Shown here: piece by piece, positions 1 through 8,933 of the stretch | How the letters are laid out: every line of letters starts with the position of its first letter | Position numbering within the stretch: position 1 is the stretch's first letter | Source: Bacillus_BA songklensis | Lineage (GTDB): Bacteria; Bacillota; Bacilli; Bacillales; Bacillaceae_H | Assembly: GCF_042649685.1 (NCBI RefSeq) | Contig: NZ_JBHRZT010000073.1 | Location: 1-64,000, forward strand | DNA length: 64,000 nt | Reading direction: 5' to 3' | Notes under the pieces: generated by a model | Told to the model about the DNA's origin: nothing | The model's input: the letters and a program-made list of their open reading frames with translations, nothing else | The model's database searches: none | Translations under genes and position numbers: made by a program

Positions 1-125
1 GACATCGACGTTGTCACAGGACGTGACGTTCTTAGTCGATGTTCCTTACTCTAATAAAAAGAATTAACGTTGACGTTTGTTTGTTCAGTTTTCAAAGAAC
101 TTCATTGTCTCAAAGCGACTTCTTT
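1..125 (-). other. rRNA operon 5' leader (16S gene off the left edge)
   Basis: Read on the minus strand, this stretch contains the GTTCTTTGAAAACTGAAC element typical of Bacillus rRNA leaders and spacers. It is followed by a CGTCACGTCCTGTGACAACG inverted-repeat block of the kind that flanks pre-16S processing stems. It lies directly downstream of the tandem promoters. In B. subtilis an rRNA operon (rrnO) also follows gyrA. The 16S gene itself is outside the window, so the assignment rests on leader similarity and synteny. Confidence 0.75.
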
Positions 126-154
126 ATATTATCACTTATGTCTCCATGTGTCAA
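126..154 (-). promoter_or_regulatory. rrn promoter P2 (sigma A)
   Basis: On the minus strand a perfect -35 TTGACA (154-149) and a TAATAT -10 (131-126) are separated by 17 bp. It is the inner of two tandem promoters reading toward the rRNA leader. Confidence 0.8.
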
Positions 155-207
155 CATCTTTTTTACCTTGTTTATAACTACCGGTTTATCTGTTGCTGAC
201 TTTTAAT

Positions 208-235
208 ATGATACTAGATTTTGATAAAAAGTCAA
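208..235 (-). promoter_or_regulatory. rrn promoter P1 (sigma A)
   Basis: On the minus strand -35 TTGACT (235-230) and -10 TATCAT (213-208) are separated by 16 bp. A tandem P1/P2 arrangement is usual for Bacillus rRNA operons. Confidence 0.65.
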
Positions 236-278
236 TATTTTTTAAAAATAATTTTATATTAAGTGAAATAAACATATA

Positions 279-302
279 AAAACCATGTACAGACATGGTT
301 TT
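279..302 (-). terminator. terminator of the HD-GYP-like gene
   Basis: A 9-bp hairpin (AAACCATGT / ACATGGTTT) with a 4-nt loop is flanked by A and T runs. It lies immediately after the stop codon and upstream of rrn P1, so it isolates the rRNA promoters from upstream transcription. Confidence 0.75.
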
Positions 303-1399
303 TATATGACTTCATCAATATACAAATCCACATGTTGCAGTAGATTAACAAAGTTATTATTATTTTCCATCTTAATTAAAGGTCTAATGGGATTTTGAGG
401 ATTAATAAATACAATTTCACCTATCTCATTGTTAGTCAGCCTCACTTTTGTCCCTACTGAAAAATTGCTAATTGCTTTTATAAGAGCCTGTACGTATTGT
501 ATATCAAATTTGCCAAAACTATCTTGAGTCATTTCCTCTAATACTTTAAATGGAGACTGTTTCTTTCTGTATACTCTTTCTGACGTCATAGCATGGTATA
601 CATCAGCTACTGCAAGGATTTGACTGAAAGTATGGATTTTAGCTTGTCCGATCTTTAATGGATAGCCACTTCCATCCATACGTTCGTGATGTTGCAAAAT
701 AGCTAGTTTACTTTCATGATTTAATGTTGAGATGTTTTTGACCATTTGATAACTGTAAATGGGGTGTTTTTTAATTTCCTCATATTCATCTTTGGATAAT
801 GTGCCCTTCTTTAGTGTAATGCTTGGATTGATTTTACACATTCCGCAATCAATCAAGAAGCCGGCTATCGCCAGTTGAATGCATTCTCCTTTTGATAACC
901 CTATGTTCCTGCCTATTAAATTAGCAATTAAACTTACCGCTACTGGATGTTGATATATATACGCTTCTTTCGTGCTGTAATGATGAAGCGAAAAGATTTG
1001 GTATAGATAGTGGTTGGCTCCTTCAAGTAAAGGTAACAGAATTTCCCTGATTTGGCCGATTTGAATAATAGCTCCTCTTCCCCAATCTAAGTACATCTCT
1101 TTATAGTGTTCACTTACTTGTAAATACTGGGATATAAAGGACCCATCCATCTCCCTTCTCAAGGACACCTCTTGTTTTTCCGAAGATGCTTCTTGTTCTG
1201 AAACCAACTTAGCTACCTGAACCTCTATTTCCTTTACTAAATAAGCCTTGAGAACTTGAATTAATTCATTTGTAATAACAGTATTTTTACGGATAATGAC
1301 CTGGTTACGATTTACAACGACATCTTCTAATAAAATATATCCTTCTTTTATTTGATTTACTCGCGCTTTCAAGGGGACGCCCTCCACAAACAAATTCAT
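302..1399 (-). CDS. HD-GYP-type protein with a degenerate HD motif
   Basis: A 365-residue cytoplasmic protein whose central part (about 150-310) resembles HD-GYP c-di-GMP phosphodiesterases. The signature HHERMDGSGYP is present at 237-247, with further conserved histidines at 151 and 212. The metal-binding HD pair, normally in an HDIGK context, reads ID (183-184, FLIDCGM), so one metal ligand is missing. Other HD-GYP elements (DVYHAMTSERVYR) are kept. The first 60 residues are a small uncharacterised domain. It follows gyrA, as in several Bacillaceae. Whether it hydrolyses c-di-GMP cannot be decided from sequence; a sensor or binding role is equally possible. The SD before the ATG is weak (CTGG), so it may depend partly on gyrA readthrough. 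Confidence 0.8.
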   Translation of the reverse strand: MNLFVEGVPLKARVNQIKEGYILLEDVVVNRNQVIIRKNTVITNELIQVLKAYLVKEIEVQVAKLVSEQEASSEKQEVSLRREMDGSFISQYLQVSEHYKEMYLDWGRGAIIQIGQIREILLPLLEGANHYLYQIFSLHHYSTKEAYIYQHPVAVSLIANLIGRNIGLSKGECIQLAIAGFLIDCGMCKINPSITLKKGTLSKDEYEEIKKHPIYSYQMVKNISTLNHESKLAILQHHERMDGSGYPLKIGQAKIHTFSQILAVADVYHAMTSERVYRKKQSPFKVLEEMTQDSFGKFDIQYVQALIKAISNFSVGTKVRLTNNEIGEIVFINPQNPIRPLIKMENNNNFVNLLQHVDLYIDEVI

Positions 1400-1474
1400 C
1401 CAGTTTCTATTCTTTATTTTACCAAATGGCTATATGGAACGCTAATTCATTTTTAATTCATAAAATGCTACAAG

Positions 1475-1502
1475 AAAAAGGAGCGCAAATTGCACTCCTT
1501 TT
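1475..1502 (-). terminator. gyrA terminator
   Basis: The minus strand reads an AAAAGGAG(T)GCA / TGCGCTCCTTTT hairpin followed by TTCTTG just after the gyrA stop. It has a strong stem with a short AT loop. Confidence 0.8.
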
Positions 1503-1506
1503 CGTC

Positions 1507-3993
1507 TTATTCTTTCACTACTGTATCTGGTTCATCCTTCTCATCGTGTTCGCCTTCTTCAATCTCTTCCGGCTGTACCTTTGCTACAGTAGACACATAT
1601 TCATTTTCATCTAAACGAATCAGTTTAACTCCTTGTGTGTTACGTCCCATTTGAGAGACTTCTTTTGCCGATACTCTAATCAATACTCCATTTACTGTAA
1701 TCACCATGATGTCATCATCAGAAGTGACAGATTTTAAAGCCACAATCACTCCATTTTTTTCTGTTATGTTACATGTTATTAATCCTTTTCCACCACGTGA
1801 CTGCAGACGATATTCAGAAATTGGAGTTCGTTTTCCGTATCCATTTCTTGTCACAATCAAAATGTCTTCCCCTTCTTCCGAAATCTCCATCCCTATTACT
1901 TCGTCATCTTCGCCCAATGTAATTCCCTTTACTCCTGTTGCTGTACGGCCCATTGCACGGACGTCTGTTTCAGGGAACCGGATAAGCATACCCTGTTTTG
2001 TACCGATGAGAATATCTTTCGTTCCATCCGTCATTCTTACAGATATTAACTCATCATCTTCTTTTAAACCTAGAGCAATTAACCCGCTTGTACGAATATT
2101 TTCAAAAGAGGATAAGGAAGTTCTCTTTGAAATTCCCTTCTTGGTTGTAAAGAAAAGGTAAGAATCTTCATCGAATACCTCGACCGGGATAATAGCATTT
2201 ATCCATTCGTCTTTTTCTACTTCCAGCAAGTTAATGATTGGAAGTCCTTTAGCAGTTCGGCTGTACTCTGGAATATCATATCCTTTTGTACGGTATACTT
2301 TACCTTTATTCGTAAAGAATAAAATTGTATCATGGGTGGATGTTGTTAGCAGTTGTTCAACAAAATCATCTTCATGTGTATTCATCCCCTGTATACCTCG
2401 GCCGCCACGTTTCTGACTGCGGTAAGTAGATACAGGCAATCTTTTAATATAACCATTATGGGTTAGAGTGATGACAATATTTTGACGAGGAATTAAGTCC
2501 TCATCTTCAATTGTTTCTACTCCTCCCATTACAATTTCTGTTCTTCTTTCATCATTGAATTTTTCTTTAATCTCTTCAAGTTCCTGACGAATAATTTCAA
2601 GAACTTTTTCCTCATCAGCTAAAATAGCTTTCAATTCAGCAATTAATTTCACTAACGATTGATATTCATCTTCAATCTTTTCGCGTTCTAATCCCGTTAG
2701 ACGTTGAAGACGCATGTCGAGAATAGCCTGCGCTTGCTTTTCAGACAGTGAAAATTGCGTCATCAATCCCTCTTTTGCCATTTCTGTTGTTTGAGAGTTG
2801 CGGATAAGGGTAATGACTTCATCTAAGTGATCTAAGGCAATACGCAAACCTTCTAAAATATGGGCTCGAGCTTCTGCTTTACGGAGTTCGAATTCTGTAC
2901 GACGACGGATAACAACTACTTGATGATCTAAATAGTATTTCAAACATTCCTTAAGGTTCAATACTTTTGGCTGTCCTTCTACAAGGGCTAACGTGTTAAT
3001 ACCGAAGCTTGTTTGAAGGGCCGTTTGTTTATAAAGATTATTTAGTAAAACATTCGCATTTGCATCACGTCGAACTTCAATAACGATTCTCATCCCGTTT
3101 CGGTCTGATTCGTCACGCAAATCTGTGATCCCTTCAATTTTCTTATCACGTACAAGTTCAGCAATCTTTTCAATCAATTTGGCTTTATTCACCTGGTACG
3201 GAAGCTCTGTCACAATGATGGACTGTTTTCCATTGTTTCTTTCCTCAATCTCTACTTTTGCACGTAAAGTAATAGAACCTCTTCCTGTTTCATATGCCTT
3301 ACGGATACCGCTTCTCCCAAGGATCTGACCTGCTGTTGGAAAGTCTGGACCTGGAATGTATTCCATTAATTCTGCGATTGTGATCTCAGGGTTTCGGCTA
3401 ACCGCCAACACCCCATCAATAACTTCCCCTAATTGGTGAGGAGGAATATTGGTTGCCATCCCTACGGCAATTCCTGAAGAACCGTTTACAAGCAGGTTCG
3501 GAAATCTAGAAGGCAGGACGACTGGTTCTTTTTCTGATCCATCATAGTTATCTTGATAATCAATCGTGTCTTTATTGATATCTCTTAATAGTTCCATAGA
3601 GATTTTAGACATTCTCGCTTCCGTATAACGCATAGCAGCTGCTGCATCCCCATCGACAGATCCAAAGTTTCCGTGACCGTCCACCAGCATATATCGATAA
3701 CTGAAGTCTTGAGCCATACGTACCATTGTGTCATAGACAGCTGAATCACCGTGCGGATGGTATTTACCAATAACCTCTCCAACGATACGCGCTGATTTTT
3801 TATATGGTTTGTCAGCTGTCATTCCCAGATCATTCATGGCATATAAAATACGTCTGTGTACAGGTTTTAAACCATCTCGCACGTCGGGTAAAGCACGAGA
3901 AACAATAACACTCATCGCATAATCTAAAAACGACGATTTCATTTCTTGGCTAATATTTATTTCTTTAATTTGAGGATTTTTATTTTCTTCCAT
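1507..3993 (-). CDS. gyrA: DNA gyrase subunit A
   Basis: Subunit A of the type II topoisomerase that introduces negative supercoils (A2B2 with GyrB). Its 828 residues match the family length. The catalytic tyrosine is Y123 (AMRYTEAR). The quinolone-determining region reads GDSAVYD, with Ser84 and Asp88. Many bacilli have Glu at 88, but Asp is the E. coli residue, so this looks like natural wild type and not resistance. The breakage-reunion domain spans about 30-490. The C-terminal DNA-wrapping domain carries the GyrA box QKRGGRG (527-533), and the tail is acidic. ATG start with AGGAGG upstream. It lies about 100 bp after gyrB, with a hairpin between the genes. Confidence 0.98.
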   Translation of the reverse strand: MEENKNPQIKEINISQEMKSSFLDYAMSVIVSRALPDVRDGLKPVHRRILYAMNDLGMTADKPYKKSARIVGEVIGKYHPHGDSAVYDTMVRMAQDFSYRYMLVDGHGNFGSVDGDAAAAMRYTEARMSKISMELLRDINKDTIDYQDNYDGSEKEPVVLPSRFPNLLVNGSSGIAVGMATNIPPHQLGEVIDGVLAVSRNPEITIAELMEYIPGPDFPTAGQILGRSGIRKAYETGRGSITLRAKVEIEERNNGKQSIIVTELPYQVNKAKLIEKIAELVRDKKIEGITDLRDESDRNGMRIVIEVRRDANANVLLNNLYKQTALQTSFGINTLALVEGQPKVLNLKECLKYYLDHQVVVIRRRTEFELRKAEARAHILEGLRIALDHLDEVITLIRNSQTTEMAKEGLMTQFSLSEKQAQAILDMRLQRLTGLEREKIEDEYQSLVKLIAELKAILADEEKVLEIIRQELEEIKEKFNDERRTEIVMGGVETIEDEDLIPRQNIVITLTHNGYIKRLPVSTYRSQKRGGRGIQGMNTHEDDFVEQLLTTSTHDTILFFTNKGKVYRTKGYDIPEYSRTAKGLPIINLLEVEKDEWINAIIPVEVFDEDSYLFFTTKKGISKRTSLSSFENIRTSGLIALGLKEDDELISVRMTDGTKDILIGTKQGMLIRFPETDVRAMGRTATGVKGITLGEDDEVIGMEISEEGEDILIVTRNGYGKRTPISEYRLQSRGGKGLITCNITEKNGVIVALKSVTSDDDIMVITVNGVLIRVSAKEVSQMGRNTQGVKLIRLDENEYVSTVAKVQPEEIEEGEHDEKDEPDTVVKE

Positions 3994-4059
3994 ATCAGGG
4001 AACCTCCTTTACGAAGTTCATTTTAGAATTAAGTTAAAATAAACTCACATATGTAAAGA

Positions 4060-4082
4060 CAGGATAGAATGTTTCTATCCTG
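4060..4082 (-). terminator. hairpin between gyrB and gyrA (attenuator-like)
   Basis: The minus strand reads CAGGATAG - 7-nt loop - CTATCCTG, then TCTTTAC. The stem is good but the T-tract is weak. It is probably a partial terminator or mRNA-stability hairpin between the two gyrase genes. Confidence 0.5.
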
Positions 4083-4092
4083 CATTTATCTG

Positions 4093-6015
4093 TTAAATAT
4101 CTAGATTTTTTACATATTTAGCATTTTCCTCGATGAAATTTCTTCTTGGCTCTACTTTATCGCCCATTAAAATTTCAAACGTTTCATCCGCTTCAATCGC
4201 ATCCTGCAAATTAACTTGAAGCAAAGTGCGTGTCTCAGGGTCCATCGTTGTTTCCCAAAGCTGCTCCGGATTCATTTCTCCTAAACCTTTGTAGCGTTGG
4301 ATACCCGGCTTTTGGTTTTCTGAGAAGGTGCTCAAGATTTCCTCGAGCTGCCGGTCATTATAGGCATATTCCACTCGTTTACCTTGTGAAATCTTATAGA
4401 GAGGAGGCTGGGCAATGTAAATATAGCCATGCTCGAGAATCTCCCTCATATAACGGTAGAAGAATGTTAATAATAGAGTACGGATATGAGCACCGTCTAC
4501 ATCGGCGTCTGTCATAATAACGACTTTATGATAGCGGGCTTTTGTAATATCAAAATCTTCGCCAATTCCCGTGCCCAGTGCCGTAATAATAGTCCGAATC
4601 TCATTATTTGATAAGATTTTATCTAAACGGGCTTTCTCTACATTGATGATTTTTCCACGAAGAGGAAGAATGGCTTGGAAATGACGATCACGGCCTTGCT
4701 TTGCTGATCCTCCTGCAGAGTCACCCTCTACTACATAAAGCTCACTAATGGAAGGATCTTTGGATGAACAATCGGCTAGTTTACCAGGTAAGCTCGAGAT
4801 CTCTAATGCGCTTTTTCTGCGAGTTAACTCTCTTGCTTTTTTAGCTGCCAAACGCGCTCTTGCGGCCATGACACCTTTATCAATAATCTTTTTGGCTACA
4901 TTAGGGTTTTCAAGTAAAAACTTCTCAAATCGCTCAGCAAAAACAGAATCTGTAATTGTACGTGCCTCACTGTTCCCCAGCTTTGTTTTCGTTTGTCCTT
5001 CAAACTGCGGATCAGGATGTTTAATGGAAATGATAGCTGTTAAGCCCTCACGTACATCTTCCCCTGTCAGATTGGCGTCACTTTCTTTAAACACATTATG
5101 TTTGCGGGCATAATCATTGATTACACGCGTCAATGCGGTCTTAAATCCTGCTTCATGCGTTCCACCTTCGTACGTATGAATGTTATTAGCAAATGAGTAG
5201 ATATTGCTCGTATAGCTGTCGTTATACTGAAGCGCAATCTCAACAGAGATACCGTCTCTTGCCCCCTCCATATAAATTGGCTCTTCATGAACAACTTCCT
5301 TAGAGCGATTTAAATGTTCGACATAAGATTTAATACCACCCTCATAGTGATACTCATTTTGTTTATTTTCGACACGCTTATCCTTAATGGTGATCTTGAT
5401 TCCCTTGTTCAAGAAAGCCAGTTCCCGCAAGCGATTGGCCAGAATATCATATTCATATTCTAACGTTTCGGTAAAAATCTCTCCATCCGGCTTAAAATGA
5501 ACAGTTGTTCCTGTTTGTTCTGTTTCCCCAATTATTTTTAAATCCTCACAAGGAACACCCCGTTCAAATTTTTGATAATGGATATGACCGTCACGGTGAA
5601 CATATACTTCTAAGAAAGTAGACAATGCGTTAACGACGGAAGCACCAACACCGTGCAGCCCCCCCGATACTTTGTATCCGCCGCCGCCAAATTTACCGCC
5701 GGCGTGAAGAACCGTCATGATTACTTCTACCGCAGGTCTGCCCATTTTTTCTTGTATACCTACAGGGATACCACGACCATTATCCTTTACTGTAATACTG
5801 TTATCTTCTTCGATACTCACATTGATCTCATCGCAATAGCCTGCCAATGCTTCGTCAATACTGTTATCAACAATTTCCCATACGAGGTGATGCAATCCTT
5901 TTGAACTGGTTGACCCAATATACATACCTGGGCGCTTACGAACCGCTTCCAATCCTTCTAAAACTTGAATTTGCTCTGCCTCATATGATGGATTTTGTAT
6001 TTCCTTTTGATCCAT
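4093..6015 (-). CDS. gyrB: DNA gyrase subunit B
   Basis: ATPase subunit of gyrase. The GHKL ATP site is seen as EIVDNSIDEA (about 47-56) and DNGRGIPVG (about 78-86). The glycine-rich GGLHGVGASVVNA lid follows. The TOPRIM domain shows EGDSAGG (430-436) and DADVDGAH (503-510), which bind the catalytic metal. I start it at the ATG whose complement is 6013-6015. AGGTGAT lies about 10 nt upstream of it, whereas an in-frame GTG five codons earlier would overlap that SD. This gives 640 residues, the usual length. It is the fourth gene of a yaaA-recF-remB-gyrB-gyrA run. Confidence 0.98.
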   Translation of the reverse strand: MDQKEIQNPSYEAEQIQVLEGLEAVRKRPGMYIGSTSSKGLHHLVWEIVDNSIDEALAGYCDEINVSIEEDNSITVKDNGRGIPVGIQEKMGRPAVEVIMTVLHAGGKFGGGGYKVSGGLHGVGASVVNALSTFLEVYVHRDGHIHYQKFERGVPCEDLKIIGETEQTGTTVHFKPDGEIFTETLEYEYDILANRLRELAFLNKGIKITIKDKRVENKQNEYHYEGGIKSYVEHLNRSKEVVHEEPIYMEGARDGISVEIALQYNDSYTSNIYSFANNIHTYEGGTHEAGFKTALTRVINDYARKHNVFKESDANLTGEDVREGLTAIISIKHPDPQFEGQTKTKLGNSEARTITDSVFAERFEKFLLENPNVAKKIIDKGVMAARARLAAKKARELTRRKSALEISSLPGKLADCSSKDPSISELYVVEGDSAGGSAKQGRDRHFQAILPLRGKIINVEKARLDKILSNNEIRTIITALGTGIGEDFDITKARYHKVVIMTDADVDGAHIRTLLLTFFYRYMREILEHGYIYIAQPPLYKISQGKRVEYAYNDRQLEEILSTFSENQKPGIQRYKGLGEMNPEQLWETTMDPETRTLLQVNLQDAIEADETFEILMGDKVEPRRNFIEENAKYVKNLDI

Positions 6016-6066
6016 TGCCAACTGTATCACCTACACTTTTTATTAAAAACTACTTACAGTGGTTTC

Positions 6067-6294
6067 TTATCTCATGAATGTATATAATCTCTTCTTAAGC
6101 GTCTGTGAAGCAAAAGGAGAATAGTAAATATCATGGGTTGTTACAACGATTGATTTCACGTTCTTTAAATCGATATTCGTTGATAAGGAGAGAGAAGTGA
6201 GATTTTCTGCTGAAGTCACAAACACATCTTTATCCAGAATGGCCACAATATCTCTTTGCTGAACGATGAGATCATCTCCAATATAAATAAGCAA
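6067..6294 (-). CDS. remB: extracellular matrix regulator RemB
   Basis: A 75-residue DUF370-family protein (RemB/YaaB). It shows the typical start LIYIGDDLIVQQRDIVAI and the conserved SIVVTTHDIYYSPFASQTLKKR at the C-terminus. In B. subtilis RemB is a small DNA-binding-type protein needed for biofilm matrix gene expression alongside RemA. The start is TTG, preceded by GAGGTG with good spacing. It is 9 bp from recF and co-transcribed with recF and gyrB. The central region differs from B. subtilis, but length and both conserved ends fit. Confidence 0.9.
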   Translation of the reverse strand: MLIYIGDDLIVQQRDIVAILDKDVFVTSAENLTSLSLSTNIDLKNVKSIVVTTHDIYYSPFASQTLKKRLYTFMR

Positions 6295-6303
6295 TGTTAC
6301 ACC

Positions 6304-7422
6304 TCATTTAATCTTTTTAATCTCTCCTGCCACCACTTGATAAGTTGCTGCTTGTTTTAACGTATCATGATCGATGCCATCAATATTAGTCGTCGTCACA
6401 AATGTTTGGACTTTCCCCTGAATCGTATTCAACAAATGAGATTGACGGTAATCATCCAACTCTGATAGAACGTCATCTAGTAAGAGAATGGGGTATTCCC
6501 CGATTTCTGAGTGAATAAGTTCAATTTCCGCTAACTTTAGTGACAAAGCTGTCGTCCGCTGCTGTCCTTGTGAACCAAATGTTTGGACATCTTTCTCATT
6601 CACGTAAAAAGCCAAATCATCTCGGTGAGGACCAATCAGGGTGACTCCTCTATCAATTTCTCTATTTTTAATTTTATCAAATTTTTCGTAGTATGCTTCT
6701 ATCATTTTCGACAACTCTTCATTTTCTGATACATCTATTGAGTTTTTATACTCAATTTTTAACGTTTCCAGTCCCCTGCTGATCCCATTGTGGATGGGTT
6801 CAGCCCATTGTTGAAGAAGCTGTAAGAATTCAAACCTCTTTTTTAAGATTTTCGCTGCCGTCTCACTTAATTGTATTGTAAGAATGTCTAAAAAAGATTG
6901 ATCAGTTTGTTTTCTTAATTGAAGCTGCTTTAAATATTGATTGCGTTGGTGCAAAATCTTTTGATAGCGTGTTAAGTCATGCATATAAATGGGTGAGACT
7001 TGTCCGATTTCCATATCGATAAAACGTCTTCTTACTTGAGGACTGCCTTTTACTAAATTCAAATCTTCTGGAGCAAACATAACTGTATTCATGGCTCCAA
7101 TATACTGACTTAATCTTTGCTGTTCAATATAATTATGTTTTGCTTTCTTCCCTTTTTTAGAAACAACCAACTCTAATGTGAAAGGCCCGCTTTTCCGCTC
7201 CAACTCTCCTGTAATCTTAGCATATTCCTCATCCCAATTAATGAGTTCTTTATCGTTGGATGTCCGATGGGACTTGGCCATAGACAGCACAAAGATCGAT
7301 TCCATGATGTTTGTTTTTCCTTGGGCGTTCTCACCCAGGATGACATTTACTTTATTTTCAAAAGTAATGTCTGCTTTTTTATAATTACGATAGTTAACTA
7401 ATGCAAGATTTTTTATATACAA
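6304..7422 (-). CDS. recF: DNA replication/repair protein RecF
   Basis: SMC-like ABC ATPase that helps RecOR load RecA at gapped DNA. Its 372 residues are the family length. Walker A is GENAQGKTN (30-38), the ABC signature lies in FGSQGQQRTT, and Walker B is ILLLDDVLSELDD near the C-terminus. The middle is helical coiled-coil. The start is TTG with GTTGGTGAT upstream, as in B. subtilis. The gap from yaaA is only 13 bp. Confidence 0.97.
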   Translation of the reverse strand: MYIKNLALVNYRNYKKADITFENKVNVILGENAQGKTNIMESIFVLSMAKSHRTSNDKELINWDEEYAKITGELERKSGPFTLELVVSKKGKKAKHNYIEQQRLSQYIGAMNTVMFAPEDLNLVKGSPQVRRRFIDMEIGQVSPIYMHDLTRYQKILHQRNQYLKQLQLRKQTDQSFLDILTIQLSETAAKILKKRFEFLQLLQQWAEPIHNGISRGLETLKIEYKNSIDVSENEELSKMIEAYYEKFDKIKNREIDRGVTLIGPHRDDLAFYVNEKDVQTFGSQGQQRTTALSLKLAEIELIHSEIGEYPILLLDDVLSELDDYRQSHLLNTIQGKVQTFVTTTNIDGIDHDTLKQAATYQVVAGEIKKIK

Positions 7423-7435
7423 ACAATCACCAACT

Positions 7436-7651
7436 TTAACCTACCACAATAAATGAACCTACATTCGGAATAGACACTTCATCGTTAGGTTTTAATTTGC
7501 GGCCGCGTCGGTTTTCCGGTTCACCATTTACGTATACCTCATGTTCACTTAAAAACCACTTCGCCATGCCGCCGCTTTGAATAACATCTGCTAGCTTTAA
7601 AAACTGTCCTAACGTAATCGTTTCGGTAGAAATGTGGATTTGTTCTGGCAT
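7436..7651 (-). CDS. yaaA: S4-domain RNA-binding protein YaaA
   Basis: A 71-residue protein consisting almost wholly of an S4 RNA-binding fold (LGQFLKLADVIQSGGMAKWF, then VNGEPENRRGRKLKPNDEV). It is the standard small gene between dnaN and recF in Firmicutes. It is thought to act on ribosome or RNA-related steps; a direct target is not visible here. ATG start with an AGTGAGAGAAG ribosome site. A terminator behind dnaN separates it from the dnaA-dnaN unit, so it probably starts the downstream operon. Confidence 0.93.
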   Translation of the reverse strand: MPEQIHISTETITLGQFLKLADVIQSGGMAKWFLSEHEVYVNGEPENRRGRKLKPNDEVSIPNVGSFIVVG

Positions 7652-7715
7652 ATTCTTCTCTCACTTTCTAATCGTGTATCTTATATATTTTACTAAATAA
7701 AACGATTAAAGAAAA

Positions 7716-7746
7716 GAAAGCTACTAGAACCCTTGCTAGTAGCTTT
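7716..7746 (-). terminator. dnaN terminator
   Basis: The minus strand reads AAAGCTACTAG - 8-nt loop - CTAGTAGCTTT, then CTTTTCTTT. It is a perfect 11-bp stem and ends the dnaA-dnaN transcript before yaaA. Confidence 0.85.
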
Positions 7747-7758
7747 CCGGCATATTCA

Positions 7759-8895
7759 TCAGTAAGTCCGTACAGGTAAAATGAGCTGAAGCATGGAGTC
7801 ATCTTCAACTGTACGAATCACAAACGGTCTCATAGCCCCAGTAAAGTAAACAGTGATTTCAGATCCTTCTAAGGCTTTTAACGCATCTAACATATATTTT
7901 GCACTAAATGAGATTTTTAATTCTTCTCCCTCTATGGATATACTCTGTACTTCTTCAATAACCTTCCCAATTTCAGGAGAGTTAGAAGAAACTTCGATAA
8001 CGCCTTCTGGTAAAGTTGAGAGCTTTACTACATTGTTACGGCCTTCACGTGCTAATAATGAGGCACGGTCAATAGCCTGTAAAAACTCTTTAACGTTCAA
8101 CGTTACAGCTGTTTTGCTCTCATTTGGAATCAAGCGTGAAGTATCCGGGTAATTCCCATCAAGTAAACGAGAGAAAAATAAAAGATGTTTTGTTTTAAAG
8201 AGAACTTGATTTTCTGTAATAACGATATCTACTAAATCATTTGAATCATCTAAGATTTTACTGAACTCGCTTAAGCTCTTCCCTGGAATGACTACATTGT
8301 ACTGCGCATCATTTTCCAATTCAACTGTTGCCTTTCTTAGGGCAAGTCGGTGGCTGTCCGTGGCAATACAGGTTAATTGCTTTCCTTCAACCCTCCAGTT
8401 TACACCTGTCAAGATGGGGCGTGTTTCTGAGGTGGACACAGCAAATACCGTTTGTCGAATCATGTTCTTGAAAAGATCAGCAGGAATTTTAAAAATATTT
8501 TCTTCCTCAATTTGTGGTAAATGTGGATATTCTTCTGCATCTAATCCGTTAAGATTGAATTCAGCTTTACCAGATCGGATCACCGTTAAAAAGTGATTTT
8601 GCACCTCTATCTGTACCGTTTCCTTTGGAAGTTTTTTAACGATTTCGCTAAAGAAACGAGCTGGAAGTACTACACTTCCTCTTCTTTCCAACTCTACAAT
8701 CCCTTTTCCTTCATCTTCTGCTGGAATAAAAGATTCAATGGAAATATCAGAATCGCTCCCTGTTAATGTAACTCCCTCTTCAGAAGCTACCATTTTAATC
8801 CCGGTCAAAATAGGAATAGTAGTTCTTGAAGAGACGGCTTTCATAACATCTTGAACGCTTTGAACTAAATAATCTTTTTGAATCGTGAATTTCAT
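7759..8895 (-). CDS. dnaN: DNA polymerase III beta subunit (sliding clamp)
   Basis: Ring-shaped processivity clamp of the replisome. It binds polymerase, ligase, MutS and other partners, and YabA during initiation control. The 378 residues fit the three-domain beta-clamp layout. The N-terminal MKFTIQKDYLVQSVQDVMKAV, the central TRPILTGVNW stretch and the C-terminal MLQLILPVRTY are characteristic. ATG start preceded by GGAGGAA. Its long 5' leader contains the origin unwinding region, so transcription crosses the DUE. It ends with a strong terminator. Confidence 0.98.
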   Translation of the reverse strand: MKFTIQKDYLVQSVQDVMKAVSSRTTIPILTGIKMVASEEGVTLTGSDSDISIESFIPAEDEGKGIVELERRGSVVLPARFFSEIVKKLPKETVQIEVQNHFLTVIRSGKAEFNLNGLDAEEYPHLPQIEEENIFKIPADLFKNMIRQTVFAVSTSETRPILTGVNWRVEGKQLTCIATDSHRLALRKATVELENDAQYNVVIPGKSLSEFSKILDDSNDLVDIVITENQVLFKTKHLLFFSRLLDGNYPDTSRLIPNESKTAVTLNVKEFLQAIDRASLLAREGRNNVVKLSTLPEGVIEVSSNSPEIGKVIEEVQSISIEGEELKISFSAKYMLDALKALEGSEITVYFTGAMRPFVIRTVEDDSMLQLILPVRTY

Positions 8896-8933
8896 GAAAG
8901 TTCCTCCCTGATTTAACCTTCTAAATGAGAGAT

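Noticed and set aside
3700..3760. Quinolone resistance allele in gyrA (Asp88)
   Set aside because: Asp at this position is the natural residue in many bacteria and Ser84 is unchanged.
4230..5904. Plus-strand open frames of 80-120 codons opposite gyrB
   Set aside because: They mirror the gyrB coding strand, have no ribosome sites and no recognisable domains.
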